64,000 bases of DNA from Aquabacterium sp. A3 (lineage in GTDB: Bacteria; Pseudomonadota; Gammaproteobacteria; Burkholderiales; Burkholderiaceae_C): positions 246,758-310,757 of the forward strand of contig NZ_JBBPEV010000003.1 in NCBI RefSeq assembly GCF_038069945.1. The letters run 5' to 3'. The notes beneath the pieces are model-generated. The model ran no database searches. It was not told the DNA's origin and saw only the letters and a program-made list of their open reading frames with translations. Below, one piece after another: positions 38,289-47,479 of the stretch. Within the stretch, counting starts at the first letter, position 1; the number at the start of each line of letters is the position of its first letter. A program made the translations under genes and the position numbers.

Positions 38289-38942
38289 TCAGAATTGGAA
38301 TTGATTGGGTTCAGCGAACCCCGGGAGCCGAGGCGCCACCGTGTCGAAGCGCTCTTCGCGGTGCCATTGCCCTGGGGCCGCCTTGGTGTACAGCGTGGCG
38401 CGCATCATCGGGTCCTGACCCACGATGGCCAGCAGGCGGCCACCATCGCGCAATTGGTCCAGCAAGGCCGAGGGCACATCGGCCACCGACCCCATCAGCA
38501 AGATGGCGTCATAAGGAGCCTGGGCAGCCAGGCCGGACGCTCCCGAGCCTTCAACCACTTCGGCGTTGTTCACGCCCGCCTGGCGCAGGTTGGCCCGCGC
38601 CTGACTGGCCAGGCCGGCATCGCTTTCCATGGCGATGACGCGCTGGGCCTTGTGCGCCAGCAGTGCGGTCACGAAGCCGGTGGCCGCCCCGATCTGAAGC
38701 ACGGTGTCGCGCTTGCTGAGCTGCAGGTCCTGCACCAGCCGAGCCTCGACACGCGGGGGCAGCAGCGAGCGGTTGCCGCCCAGCGGGATCTCCATGTCCA
38801 TGAAGGCCAGGCCCTGGTAGGCCTTGGGCACGAAATCTTCGCGGCGAACCGCCGAGAGCAGGTGCAGCACGGAGCCATCGAGCACCTCCCAGGGGCGGAC
38901 CTGTTGCTCGATCATGTTGAAGCGGGCTTGTTCGACATTCAT
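38289..38942 (-). CDS. Protein-L-isoaspartate O-methyltransferase-like protein
   Basis: 217 residues from ATG at 38942 (MNVEQARFNMIEQQVRPWEV), with AGGA 8 bases upstream. Pcm-like N-terminus and an SAM-binding motif (VLQIGAATGFVTALLA), plus VVEGSGASGL and YDAILLMGSVADVP. The SAM motif has LQIGAATG instead of the more usual LEIGTGSGY, so activity on isoaspartate is not assured. Located directly upstream of the tolC-like gene, an arrangement common in betaproteobacteria. Confidence 0.86.
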   Translation of the reverse strand: MNVEQARFNMIEQQVRPWEVLDGSVLHLLSAVRREDFVPKAYQGLAFMDMEIPLGGNRSLLPPRVEARLVQDLQLSKRDTVLQIGAATGFVTALLAHKAQRVIAMESDAGLASQARANLRQAGVNNAEVVEGSGASGLAAQAPYDAILLMGSVADVPSALLDQLRDGGRLLAIVGQDPMMRATLYTKAAPGQWHREERFDTVAPRLPGFAEPNQFQF

Positions 38943-38997
38943 GCGGTGCATCCTACGAGAGACGGTAAGGAAAGTGAAACCAGACAAACCTGTGATT

Positions 38998-39678
38998 TTA
39001 AGAACTGTGGGGGCGCTTGGGCGACGACTCCAGCCCGCGAAGCAACAATTCGATCTGGGTTTGCAAAAAACTGGCGGGGTCCAGTGGATTCGGATTGTCC
39101 TTGCAACTCGCGCTCAGGTGGCCTTGCATCACCATGAACTGTGCGGGTGCGAACAGTGCGTGGGCGACCGAGCAGGCGTCCAGGGGCCTGAATTCGCCGC
39201 GCTGCACCCCGCGCTCGATCACCCGCCTGAGCAGGGCGTGGCTTGGCGCCTGAACCTCGTGCAGGTAGAAGCTCACCAGTTCGGGGAAGGCCCGGGCCTC
39301 GCTGAAGATCAGCAGCACCAGCGATGCCGCCCGTGACGAGCCGATGCGATCCCACCAATTGATGGCCAACTGGTGCAGCAGGGCCGAACTGCTGCCCGCG
39401 AAGCTGTCGACCAGTTCCTCTCCTTCCACAATGAACTGCACCAGGTGATGGCGAACCGCGGCCTTGAACAGTTCATCCTTGCTGGGGTAGTAGAGGTACA
39501 AGGTGCCCTTCGAGACGCCGGCCAGTCGGGCCACATCTTCGGCACGGGTGGCCGTCAGGCCTTGCGATGTGAACAGCGCCACGGCAGCGTCCAGGAGTTC
39601 TTGCGGGCGCGCCTGCTTGCGGCGTTGGCGACTGCGCGGGTGGGCTGGTGAGGTTGGAGGCGACACGGGTGAATACAA
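38998..39678 (-). CDS. TetR family transcriptional regulator
   Basis: 226 residues if translated from TTG at 39678; GTG at 39666 is an alternative, and neither has a clear ribosome-binding site. HTH region ~25-70: ELLDAAVALFTSQGLTATRAEDVARLAGVSKGTLYLYYPSKDELF is the standard TetR DNA-binding domain, shown here only as DVARLAGVSKGTLYLYYPSK. The C-terminal ligand domain is variable. An 18-base palindrome overlaps its start, implying autoregulation. Likely targets are itself, the downstream pcm-like and tolC-like genes and the divergent thioesterase. Confidence 0.9.
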   Translation of the reverse strand: MYSPVSPPTSPAHPRSRQRRKQARPQELLDAAVALFTSQGLTATRAEDVARLAGVSKGTLYLYYPSKDELFKAAVRHHLVQFIVEGEELVDSFAGSSSALLHQLAINWWDRIGSSRAASLVLLIFSEARAFPELVSFYLHEVQAPSHALLRRVIERGVQRGEFRPLDACSVAHALFAPAQFMVMQGHLSASCKDNPNPLDPASFLQTQIELLLRGLESSPKRPHSS

Positions 39679-39695
39679 CTGACCGATCGGTCAGT
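39678..39695. promoter_or_regulatory. TetR-type palindromic operator
   Basis: ACTGACCGATCGGTCAGT is a perfect 18-base palindrome in the 80-base gap between the TetR regulator and the divergent thioesterase gene. Many TetR-family efflux regulators bind ACTGACC-type half sites. It covers the putative TTG start of the regulator gene. Confidence 0.75.
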
Positions 39696-39758
39696 AATGT
39701 AGCGGCCCCGTCGGTGGCGGGTCAATCCGTGGCGACGCCGCCGGTGCTTTGTTGAATA

Positions 39759-40235
39759 ATGAATCGCATGAGCAGACCGCAACCATTGCCTCGGGCGGCG
39801 TACGCCCACTTTCAGTCCATCACCACGCGCTGGATGGACAATGACATTTATGGTCACGTCAACAACGTGACGTACTACAGCTACTTCGACACGGCGGTCA
39901 ATCGCTACCTGATCGAGGCTGGCGTGCTCGATATCCACGCCGGTGATGTCATCGGCCTGGTCATCGAAACCCATTGCAACTACTTTGCGCCGCTGGCTTT
40001 TCCGAAGGACGTCGAGGCGGGCATTCGCGTGGCCCACATCGGCAACAGCAGTGTTCGTTATGAAATCGGCTTGTTTGAAGCGGGGCAGCCGCTGGCGGCG
40101 GCTTGCGGACACTTTGTTCACGTGTATGTGGACCGGGCCGCCAGGCGCCCCGTGACCTTGCCTGCGCCATTTGTGGGCGCTCTGCAGCACCTGTACCGGG
40201 CGCCGTCAACACCCGGCGATGGGGCGGCATCATGA
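39759..40235 (+). CDS. Acyl-CoA thioesterase, hotdog fold (4HBT)
   Basis: 158 residues; ATGs at 39759 and 39768 are both possible. The N-terminal catalytic region TRWMDNDIYGHVNNVTYYSYFDTA is the 4-hydroxybenzoyl-CoA thioesterase-type motif, with the catalytic Asp in WMDND. VETHCNYFAPLAFP and YEIGLFEAGQPLAAACGHFVHVYVD follow. Probably a cytosolic acyl-CoA hydrolase with unknown chain preference. Divergent from the TetR gene across the palindrome; its stop overlaps the nitroreductase start (ATGA). Confidence 0.88.
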   Translation: MNRMSRPQPLPRAAYAHFQSITTRWMDNDIYGHVNNVTYYSYFDTAVNRYLIEAGVLDIHAGDVIGLVIETHCNYFAPLAFPKDVEAGIRVAHIGNSSVRYEIGLFEAGQPLAAACGHFVHVYVDRAARRPVTLPAPFVGALQHLYRAPSTPGDGAAS

Positions 40236-40966
40236 GCCATCCTGCGGGCCAGCCCCGCTCGCCCCGGCCCGTGACCCCCGACAGCGTGGCTGCGGTGGAC
40301 CATGCCATCACATCGCGCCGATCCATGCGTCGATTCCTGCCGGATCCGGTGCCCACCGAGACGGTACGGGACATCCTGCGAGTCGCCTCTCGTGCGCCGT
40401 CTGGCACCAACACCCAGCCTTGGAAGGTGCATGTCTTGACGGGTGCGAGTCGGCAGGCGCTGGTCGACAAGGTGCTGGAGGCCGCCGCGCAATCCGACGC
40501 CTCCACGCGTTACACCGAGCAGTACGACTACTACCCAGCCCAATGGGTCTCGCCCTACATCGACCGGCGCCGCAAAGTGGGGTGGGATCTGTATGGGTTG
40601 CTGGGCATCACCAAAGATGACAAGCCGGCCATGCGCTTGCAGCAGGCGCGCAATTTCATGTTCTTTGATGCCCCCGTGGGCTTGATCTTCACCATCGAGC
40701 GCGTCATGGGCCGAGGCAGCCTGCTCGACTACGGGATGTTCCTGCAGTCCATCATGGTGGCCGCACGTGCGCGGGGACTGGACACCTGCCCCCAGGCCGC
40801 GTGGAATCATTTTCATGGGGTGGTGCTGCCCCATCTGGGGCTGGACCCGGAGCGCCACATGATGGTGTGCGGCATGGCGCTGGGTCATGCCGACCCTGCG
40901 GCCATCGAGAACCAGCTGCTCACCGAGCGTGAGCCGGTGGACTCGTTCGCGCGTTTCCTGGATTGA
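40232..40966 (+). CDS. Nitroreductase family protein
   Basis: 244 residues from ATG at 40232, which overlaps the thioesterase stop. FMN-binding nitroreductase fold: AITSRRSMRRFLPDPVP (FMN phosphate-binding Arg residues), VASRAPSGTNTQPWKVHVL, and RGLDTCPQAAW...VCGMALGHAD near the C-terminus. NAD(P)H-dependent flavoenzyme reducing nitroaromatics, quinones or enones; native substrate not readable. Forms a two-gene unit with the thioesterase. Confidence 0.9.
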   Translation: MSHPAGQPRSPRPVTPDSVAAVDHAITSRRSMRRFLPDPVPTETVRDILRVASRAPSGTNTQPWKVHVLTGASRQALVDKVLEAAAQSDASTRYTEQYDYYPAQWVSPYIDRRRKVGWDLYGLLGITKDDKPAMRLQQARNFMFFDAPVGLIFTIERVMGRGSLLDYGMFLQSIMVAARARGLDTCPQAAWNHFHGVVLPHLGLDPERHMMVCGMALGHADPAAIENQLLTEREPVDSFARFLD

Positions 40967-40992
40967 CCACGGTTGTGGTCTGATTTGTTGCA

Positions 40993-41003
40993 AGGGTCAT
41001 CCC
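40993..41003. promoter_or_regulatory. Repeated AGGG-TCAT-CCC element, copy 1
   Basis: AGGGTCATCCC, extended here to the imperfect inverted repeat AGGGTCATCCCT, lies 127 bases before the acyl-CoA ligase start. The same 11 bases occur at 42912-42922 before livK. Possible operator for a regulator shared by the catabolic region. Confidence 0.4.
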
Positions 41004-41129
41004 TAGTCTGGCCTGCGTGAAAGTGATGCGGCCTGAGTCTATGATGAATCATTGAATCCGGCTTTTCGTGTTGTCAGATTTGGCGATGCGTGAGGTCGGC
41101 TGTGTCTCAATGAACCGGAGGTTGTTTCC

Positions 41130-42761
41130 ATGAGCCTGATGGGCCAGATGATGAACATGCCCTTGATGATCTCGTCCTTGCTGACGCATGCGGCGCGACA
41201 CAACGGCGACATCGAGATCGTTTCCCAGCGTGTCGAGGGCGACATGCACCGGACCACCTGGGCCGATGTGGAACTGCGTTCGCGCAAGCTGGCCCAGGCG
41301 CTGGCTCGCCTCGGGTTGCAGACGGGCGACCGCGTCGGGACGCTGGCCTGGAATGGCTATCGTCACCTGGAGATCTACTACGGCGTGTCGGGCTCTGGCC
41401 TGGTGTGCCACACGATCAATCCGCGGCTGTTTCCGCAACAGGTGGCCTGGATCGTCGGTGACGCCCAGGACAAAGCCATCTTCGTGGACCTGAACATTTT
41501 CCCTCTGGTCGAAAAGCTGGCGCCCATGCTGCCCACCGTCAAGCACGTCATTCTGATGTGTGGCCGCGAAAGCATGCCGCGTGAGTCTGCGCTGACCCAT
41601 CTGCACTGTTATGAGGACCTGGTGGCGGCCGAAGACGGCAACTACGAGTGGCCCACATTCGACGAAAACGCAGCCGCCAGCATCTGCTACACCTCGGGCA
41701 CCACCGGCAACCCCAAGGGGGCGGTGTACTCTCATCGCTCGACGGTGCTGCACGCCATGGCCGCGGCCTTGCCAGATGCCATGTGCCTGAAAGCCACCGA
41801 CACTGTGTTGCCCGTCGTGCCCATGTTCCACGTCAATGCCTGGGGCATCCCGTATGCGGCCGCGCTGGTGGGCTGCAAGCTGGTGATGCCAGGCCATCAC
41901 CTGGACGGCGCCTCGCTGTACAACCTCTTCGAAGAAGAGAAGGTCACGATGTCGGCCGGCGTGCCCACCATCTGGCTGGGCCTGCTCAATCACGTCAAGA
42001 CCAACGGCCTGAAGTTCAGCACCTTCAAGACCACGATCATTGGTGGCTCGGCCTGCCCGCCAGCCATGATCCGCACCTTTGAGAACGACTACAACGTGGA
42101 GGTCATCCACGCTTGGGGCATGACCGAGCTGTCGCCCATCGGCACGCTGGGACGCCTGAAGTCCAAGCACGCCGATCTGCCCAAGGAGGCTCAGCAGAAG
42201 ATCCTGGAGAAGCAGGGCAAATCGGTGTTCGGCATCGACATGCGCATCGTCGATGGCGATGGGCAGGTGCTGCCCTGGGATGGCAAGGCGGCCGGTGACC
42301 TGGAGGTGCGTGGCCATTGGGTGGTCAACGGCTACTTCAACGTCGACAAGTCGCCTTTGCACGATGGCTGGTTCCCCACAGGGGATGTGGCCACCATCGA
42401 TCCGGATGGCTACATGCAGATCACCGATCGCTCCAAGGATGTGATCAAGTCGGGTGGCGAATGGATCAGCTCCATCGACCTCGAGAACGTGCTGATGGCG
42501 CATCCCGCTGTGCATGAGGCGGCAGCGATCGCCTGCTTCCACCCGAAGTGGGACGAGCGCCCGCTGATGGTGGTGGTCAAGAAGCCGGATGCGGATGTCA
42601 GCCGGGATGAGTTGATTGCCTTCTATGACGGCAAGATTCCAAAGTGGCAGACGCCAGACGACGTGGTGTTTGTGGACGAGATCCCACACACGGCCACCGG
42701 CAAGATCTCCAAGCTTCAGTTGCGAGAGCGATTCAAGGACCACAAGCTACCCACCGCCTGA
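41130..42761 (+). CDS. Acyl-CoA ligase (AMP-forming), MMPA-CoA ligase/DmdB-like
   Basis: 543 residues, GGAGG upstream. ANL superfamily adenylating enzyme: P-loop [25 protein letters not shown]-type motif [49 protein letters not shown] (shown in parts as WFPTGDVA and [11 protein letters not shown]) and catalytic Lys region [13 protein letters not shown]. It activates a carboxylic acid to its CoA thioester. Overall form and length resemble the medium-chain/3-(methylthio)propionate CoA ligase group (DmdB); the substrate is not certain. First gene of the catabolic region, followed by a terminator and livK. Confidence 0.92.
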   Translation: MSLMGQMMNMPLMISSLLTHAARHNGDIEIVSQRVEGDMHRTTWADVELRSRKLAQALARLGLQTGDRVGTLAWNGYRHLEIYYGVSGSGLVCHTINPRLFPQQVAWIVGDAQDKAIFVDLNIFPLVEKLAPMLPTVKHVILMCGRESMPRESALTHLHCYEDLVAAEDGNYEWPTFDENAAASICYTSGTTGNPKGAVYSHRSTVLHAMAAALPDAMCLKATDTVLPVVPMFHVNAWGIPYAAALVGCKLVMPGHHLDGASLYNLFEEEKVTMSAGVPTIWLGLLNHVKTNGLKFSTFKTTIIGGSACPPAMIRTFENDYNVEVIHAWGMTELSPIGTLGRLKSKHADLPKEAQQKILEKQGKSVFGIDMRIVDGDGQVLPWDGKAAGDLEVRGHWVVNGYFNVDKSPLHDGWFPTGDVATIDPDGYMQITDRSKDVIKSGGEWISSIDLENVLMAHPAVHEAAAIACFHPKWDERPLMVVVKKPDADVSRDELIAFYDGKIPKWQTPDDVVFVDEIPHTATGKISKLQLRERFKDHKLPTA

Positions 42762-42771
42762 TCACCATGCG

Positions 42772-42796
42772 AGCCCCCACACGGGGGCTTTTTTGT
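42772..42796 (+). terminator. Intrinsic terminator after acyl-CoA ligase
   Basis: AGCCCCC and GGGGGCT form a perfect 7-base stem around a 4-base loop, followed by TTTTTTG. It begins 10 bases after the ligase stop and separates it from the liv genes. Confidence 0.9.
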
Positions 42797-42911
42797 TGCT
42801 TTGCTGGGTTTGGTCAGGCGCGTTTCGGCGTGCTTTCTTGCGTTTGTGTGTGCGCTGGCGATGCCCATGGAATGGGCCTTGTGCCTACGCCTGATATTCG
42901 TCACGCGCGCT

Positions 42912-42922
42912 AGGGTCATCCC
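42912..42922. promoter_or_regulatory. Repeated AGGG-TCAT-CCC element, copy 2
   Basis: The same AGGGTCATCCC as at 40993, here 71 bases before the livK start. See the first copy. Confidence 0.4.
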
Positions 42923-42992
42923 CAAAGGACTCCCGCGTTTGAGGGGGGTAAATTGTGCAAATCACTGGTCACTGACAACTGAGGAGAAAGCA

Positions 42993-44228
42993 ATGCGATT
43001 CCAGGTTCGTGCGTTGAGTGTGTTGGTTGCAGCGTCGCTGTCTGCGGGCGCCGCCATGGCCCAGAAGGGCGAAACCGTGAAGGTGGCCTGGATCGATCCC
43101 CTGTCCGGCCTGATGGCCAGCGTGGGTCAGAACCAGGTCAAGAGCTTTCAGTTTGTGGCAGAGCGCATCAATGCCAACAACCCGGCTGGCGTCAAGTTCG
43201 AGATCGTGACGCTGGACAACAAGCTCAGCCCCGCCGAGTCGCTCAACGCTTTGCGTTCGGCCATTGACCAGGGGGTGCGCTATGTGGTGCAGGGCCTGGG
43301 CTCTGGCGCGGCGCTGGCCCTGGTGGATGGCATCAACAAGCACAATGCCCGCAATCCCGGCAAAGAGGTGGTGTTCGTCAACTATGCGGCGGTCGATCCC
43401 GATCTGACCAACAGCAAGTGCAGCTTCTGGCACTTCCGCGTGGATGCCGACACCTCCATGAAGATGGAGGCCCTCACCACCTTCATCAAGGATCAGAAGG
43501 ACGTCAAGAAGGTCTACCTGATCAACCAGAACTACGCCCACGGTCAACAGGTGTCCAAGTTCGCCAAGACCATGCTCCAGCGCAAGCGCCCGGACGTGCA
43601 GGTGGTGGGCGACGACCTGCACCCGCTGGCCCAGGTGCGTGACTTTGCCCCGTACGTGGCCAAGATCAAGGCCTCCGGGGCTGACACGGTCATCACGGGC
43701 AACTGGGGCTCTGACCTGGCCCTGCTGGTGAAGGCGGCCAACGACGCCGGCTTGCAAGCCAACTTCTACACCTACTACGCCAACTTTGGTGGCACGCCCA
43801 CGGCGCTGGGCAAGGCCGCGGACGGCAAGGTCTACCAGGTGGGGTATGGCCACTACAACATGGGTGGCATGTACGGGCAGATGGTGGGTGACTTCAAGAA
43901 GCGCTTCAACGACGACTTCTACTCAGGCGGCACTTACCATGCGCTGGCCATGCTGGCCGAGGGCATGGCCAAGGCCAAATCCACAGACCCGGTGAAGGTG
44001 GCGTCTGCGATGGAGGGGCTGAAGTTCAAGAGCTTCAACGGCGACGTGGAGATGCGCAAGAGCGATCACCAGTTGCAGCAGCCGCTGTACATCGCGCGTT
44101 GGCAGCCTGTCGATGCCAAGAACACGTACAACGTCGAAGGCACTGGCATGACCTTCGTGCCGCAGAAGTCGTTTGACGCCTATGTGTCGAGCACCCCGAC
44201 TTCTTGTCAGATGAAGCGTCCGTCCTGA
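42993..44228 (+). CDS. livK: Branched-chain amino acid-type ABC transporter, substrate-binding protein
   Basis: 411 residues from ATG at 42993, GAGGAG upstream. Signal peptide ending AAMA-QKGE, then a type I periplasmic binding fold (VKVAWIDPLSGLMASVGQNQ; AINQ-type loop; TVITGNWGSDLALLVKAAND). Such proteins bind branched-chain amino acids, but also urea, amides and aromatic or aliphatic carboxylates; the genes around it favour a carboxylate destined for CoA activation. The name livK is used by family only. Confidence 0.9.
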   Translation: MRFQVRALSVLVAASLSAGAAMAQKGETVKVAWIDPLSGLMASVGQNQVKSFQFVAERINANNPAGVKFEIVTLDNKLSPAESLNALRSAIDQGVRYVVQGLGSGAALALVDGINKHNARNPGKEVVFVNYAAVDPDLTNSKCSFWHFRVDADTSMKMEALTTFIKDQKDVKKVYLINQNYAHGQQVSKFAKTMLQRKRPDVQVVGDDLHPLAQVRDFAPYVAKIKASGADTVITGNWGSDLALLVKAANDAGLQANFYTYYANFGGTPTALGKAADGKVYQVGYGHYNMGGMYGQMVGDFKKRFNDDFYSGGTYHALAMLAEGMAKAKSTDPVKVASAMEGLKFKSFNGDVEMRKSDHQLQQPLYIARWQPVDAKNTYNVEGTGMTFVPQKSFDAYVSSTPTSCQMKRPS

Positions 44229-44240
44229 TGAGCTGATGCG

Positions 44241-44263
44241 GGAGGCCTTCGGGCCTCTTTTCT
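44241..44263 (+). terminator. Weak terminator or attenuator between livK and livH
   Basis: GAGGCC-TTCG-GGCCTC hairpin followed by TTTTCTT. In liv operons such a hairpin often lowers expression of the membrane genes relative to the abundant binding protein. Partial read-through is inferred because livHMGF have no clear promoter of their own in the 117-base gap. Confidence 0.7.
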
Positions 44264-44345
44264 TGAGTGGTGCGGGCCTGGGGGCCCGCGCCAGGCACCC
44301 GTCGTAGCCGGTCATGAGCTGGTCGGCGCGCTGTGATGGTCTGAC

Positions 44346-45371
44346 ATGGAAACCTTCATTGTCTTTTTCCTCAACGGCATCAGCTATGGCCTGCTGTTGT
44401 TCATGCTCAGCTCAGGGCTCACCCTGATCTTCAGCATGATGGGGGTGCTCAATTTCGCGCACGCTTCGTTCTACATGGTCGGCGCTTATTTTGCGTACGC
44501 TGTGTCGTCCAAACTCGGGTTTTTCCCGGCGCTGTTCATCGTGCCTGTTCTGGTGGGCATTTTGGGGGCGATGTTCGAGCGCTTCAGCCTGCGCAAGGTG
44601 CACCACTACGGCCACGTGCCCGAGTTGCTGATCACGTTTGGCCTGGCCTACGTCATTGAGCAGCTGGTGCGGCTGACCTGGGGGCCTTCCACCGTTGATT
44701 ACCGCATTCCCGAGGTGCTGGCAGGCACCTTGTTCACGGTGGTGAATCAACCTGAAGTGGGCTTGCAGATCATGGCCGGCGCCATGGACACGGCCCTGTG
44801 CTCTGGCGATGCCGGCGCTTCCTGTACCCAGTTTCCTACCTACCGCGGGTTCATGGCCTTGGTGGCCTTGTTCATGTTGGGCAGCCTCTGGCTCTTGCTG
44901 ACCAAGACACGGGTCGGGCTCATCATCCAGGCGGCGCTGACCCATCCTGAAATGGCTCAGGCCCTGGGCCACAACGTGCCCCGCGTGATGATGGGGGTGT
45001 TTGGCGGCGGTTGCGCGCTGGCCGGTCTGGCTGGCGTCATTGGTGGCAATGCCTTCATCACCGAACCCAGCATGGCCGCATCCCTGGGGGCGATCATCTT
45101 CGTCGTCGTCGTCGTGGGCGGGATGGGGTCGCTGGCAGGGGCCTTCCTGGCGTCCATCCTCATTGGCCTCATGCAGACCTTCGCGGTCATCGCCGATGTC
45201 TCCATCCTCACCTTCTTCGAGAAGATCGGCCAGCCCGTGTCCTTCGAGAACTGGGCTTACCCCTTGCTCAAGATCACCATCTCTGAAATGGCGCCCATCC
45301 TGCCCTATTTGCTGCTGGTGCTGATGCTCATCCTGCGTCCCAAGGGATTGCTCGGAACGCGAGAGGAGTGA
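44346..45371 (+). CDS. livH: Branched-chain amino acid-type ABC permease LivH
   Basis: 341 residues; multi-spanning permease with METFIVFFLNGISYGLLLFML and the GLNFAHASFYMVGAY-type segment at the N-terminus. An extra loop of ~30 residues (~140-165, with two Cys: ALCSGDAGASCTQ) lies between helices and is longer than in typical LivH. The EAA-like cytoplasmic motif falls around LTHPEMAQALGHN. Stop overlaps or abuts livM. Confidence 0.92.
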   Translation: METFIVFFLNGISYGLLLFMLSSGLTLIFSMMGVLNFAHASFYMVGAYFAYAVSSKLGFFPALFIVPVLVGILGAMFERFSLRKVHHYGHVPELLITFGLAYVIEQLVRLTWGPSTVDYRIPEVLAGTLFTVVNQPEVGLQIMAGAMDTALCSGDAGASCTQFPTYRGFMALVALFMLGSLWLLLTKTRVGLIIQAALTHPEMAQALGHNVPRVMMGVFGGGCALAGLAGVIGGNAFITEPSMAASLGAIIFVVVVVGGMGSLAGAFLASILIGLMQTFAVIADVSILTFFEKIGQPVSFENWAYPLLKITISEMAPILPYLLLVLMLILRPKGLLGTREE

Positions 45372-45376
45372 CGCAC

Positions 45377-46669
45377 ATGGCCAAGAACGTTTATGCCTTC
45401 ACGCCCGTTAATGTCGGTCGCTGGGTTTTGTGGTCCTTGTTTGCACTGGTGTTGTTGGTGGCGCCCATCCTGTTTGATTCCGGCACGTCCATGACCATGC
45501 TCTCCAAGATGGGCATCGGCATCATCGTCTGCCTGTCTTACAACATCCTGCTGGGGCAGGGCGGCATGCTGAGCTTTGGCCATGCGGTCTACTCGGGCCT
45601 TGGCGCGTTTGCAGCCATCCATACGCTGGTCAAGGTGAGCGACGGGGCCTGGAACATCCCGGTCAGCCTGATCCCCATCGTGGGTGGCGCGGCGGGGCTG
45701 ATCGTGGCTGCCGTGCTGGGATCGGTCACCACCAAGAAATCCGGCACCACCTTCGCCATGATCACCCTGGGCATCGGCGCCATGGTGTTTTCGATGTCGT
45801 TGATGCTGCCCGAATTCTTTGGCGGTGAAGGAGGCATCTCTGGCAACCGGATGGTGGGCGAGCCCGTGTGGGGCATCACCTTCGGGCCGCAGATTCAGGT
45901 GTACTACCTCATCGCGGTGTACTGCTTCATCTGCACCGCGCTGATGTTTGCCTTCACTCAAACGCCACTGGGCCGGATGCTCAATGCGGTGCGCGACAAC
46001 CCCGAGCGCGTGGAGTTCATTGGCTATGACACCCAGCGTGTGCGTTACCTGGCGTTCATGATCGCAGGCTTCTTTGCAGGCATTGCCGGGGGGCTGCATG
46101 CCATCAATGACGAAATCGTCACCGCCGAGGTGGTCGGGGCCGAATATTCCGGCATGTACCTGCTGTTCACCTTCCTGGGGGGGGCCTTGTTCTTCTTTGG
46201 GCCCATCATTGGGGCGGTGCTGATGGTGTTTGCCACGGTGCTGCTGCACGAGCTGACCAAGGCGTGGATGCTGTACCTTGGGGTCATCTTCCTGATCATG
46301 GTGATGTATGCCCCGGGTGGCATCTCCAGTCTCATCATGATGAACTTGCGCGTGGCGGCCTATGGTTTACTGCGCAAGATGTGGGTGGCGTACCTGGCGC
46401 TGATGGGCACCTCGCTGCCACTGATCGTTGGTGTGGCCGCCATTGTCGAGATGGTCTATCACATTCAGATGAACGAAGGCATGGGGCCTGAGATGACCTT
46501 CATGGGCATCTCGCTCAGCGTGGATTCGTTGGACGCCTGGATGGGTGCCCTCTTCCTGACGGTGACTGGCGCCGGTCTGTTCGAGTTGACCAGGCGTCAG
46601 TTTGTTCACCAGTGGGGCGAAGTGCAGGAAGACATCGAGGCGGAGCTGCTGCGCCGTCAGTTGCAGTGA
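45377..46669 (+). CDS. livM: Branched-chain amino acid-type ABC permease LivM
   Basis: 430 residues from ATG at 45377 (GAGGAG 9 bases upstream); a GTG at 45368 overlaps the livH stop but lacks spacing for a ribosome-binding site. Membrane permease with CLSYNILLGQGGMLSFGHAVYSGLG, VTTKKSGTTFAMITLGIGAM and the cytoplasmic coupling region RMLNAVRDNPERVEFIGYDTQRVRY. An ~80-residue C-terminal extension with another hydrophobic helix and a charged tail follows the family core. Confidence 0.92.
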   Translation: MAKNVYAFTPVNVGRWVLWSLFALVLLVAPILFDSGTSMTMLSKMGIGIIVCLSYNILLGQGGMLSFGHAVYSGLGAFAAIHTLVKVSDGAWNIPVSLIPIVGGAAGLIVAAVLGSVTTKKSGTTFAMITLGIGAMVFSMSLMLPEFFGGEGGISGNRMVGEPVWGITFGPQIQVYYLIAVYCFICTALMFAFTQTPLGRMLNAVRDNPERVEFIGYDTQRVRYLAFMIAGFFAGIAGGLHAINDEIVTAEVVGAEYSGMYLLFTFLGGALFFFGPIIGAVLMVFATVLLHELTKAWMLYLGVIFLIMVMYAPGGISSLIMMNLRVAAYGLLRKMWVAYLALMGTSLPLIVGVAAIVEMVYHIQMNEGMGPEMTFMGISLSVDSLDAWMGALFLTVTGAGLFELTRRQFVHQWGEVQEDIEAELLRRQLQ

Positions 46670-46680
46670 AAGGCATGACC

Positions 46681-47475
46681 ATGACGCAGTCCACTACAAC
46701 CGGTCTGGCGCTGGAGCTGCGCGATGTGCGCAAGTCGTTCGGCAAGACCGAGATCATCCGCGGCGCCAGTCTGGCGGTGCGTCAGGGTGAGCGCGTGGCG
46801 CTCATTGGCCCCAACGGGGCAGGCAAGTCCACCTTGTTCAACCTGATCAGCGGACGCATGCCGGTCACCAGTGGGCAGATCCTGCTCAAGGGCGAGCCCA
46901 TCCATGGCCGCAAGCCTTACGAGGTCAATCGCCGGGGGCTGGCGCGCAGCTTTCAGGTGTCCAACCTCTTTCCCAGGCTGAGCGTGTTCGAGAACATCCG
47001 TTGCGCGGTGTTGTGGTCCATGGGTCAACGCTACGCCTTCTGGCGTTTCCTGAGTGATCTGAGTGCCGTCAATCAGCGCGCCGAAGAGGTGCTCGACATG
47101 ATCCGCTTGCGCCGCAAGCGCGACACCAGCGCGTCGCTGTTGACATACGCTGAACAGCGTGCGCTGGAGGTGGGGGTGACGATCGCGGGCGGTGGCGATG
47201 TCATCTTGCTGGACGAACCCACGGCAGGCATGAGCAAATCAGAGACGGCCAACTTCGTGCGCATGATCAAAGAGGTGACCGAAGGCAAGACCTTGCTGAC
47301 GGTGGAGCACGACATGGGCGTGGTGTTCGGTCTGGCCGATCGCATCGCGGTGCTGGTGTATGGCGAAGTCATTGCTTTTGACACGCCCGAGAATGTGCGC
47401 GCCAATGAGCGCGTCAAGGAAGCCTATCTGGGCTCGGTGCTGGCTGAAGCCCAGGCTGCCGAAGCCGGAGCCTGA
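46681..47475 (+). CDS. livG: ABC ATPase LivG
   Basis: 264 residues from ATG at 46681 (AAAGG 7 bases upstream); ATG at 46675 is close. Walker A IGPNGAGKST with Lys49 and Walker B VILLDEPTAGM are normal, but the ABC signature reads LTYAEQRALEVG (~154) rather than LSGGQ. This variant belongs to a LivG-like subgroup known to me. It pairs with LivF; see the finding on complementary degenerate sites. Confidence 0.92.
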   Translation: MTQSTTTGLALELRDVRKSFGKTEIIRGASLAVRQGERVALIGPNGAGKSTLFNLISGRMPVTSGQILLKGEPIHGRKPYEVNRRGLARSFQVSNLFPRLSVFENIRCAVLWSMGQRYAFWRFLSDLSAVNQRAEEVLDMIRLRRKRDTSASLLTYAEQRALEVGVTIAGGGDVILLDEPTAGMSKSETANFVRMIKEVTEGKTLLTVEHDMGVVFGLADRIAVLVYGEVIAFDTPENVRANERVKEAYLGSVLAEAQAAEAGA

Positions 47476-47479
47476 GACC

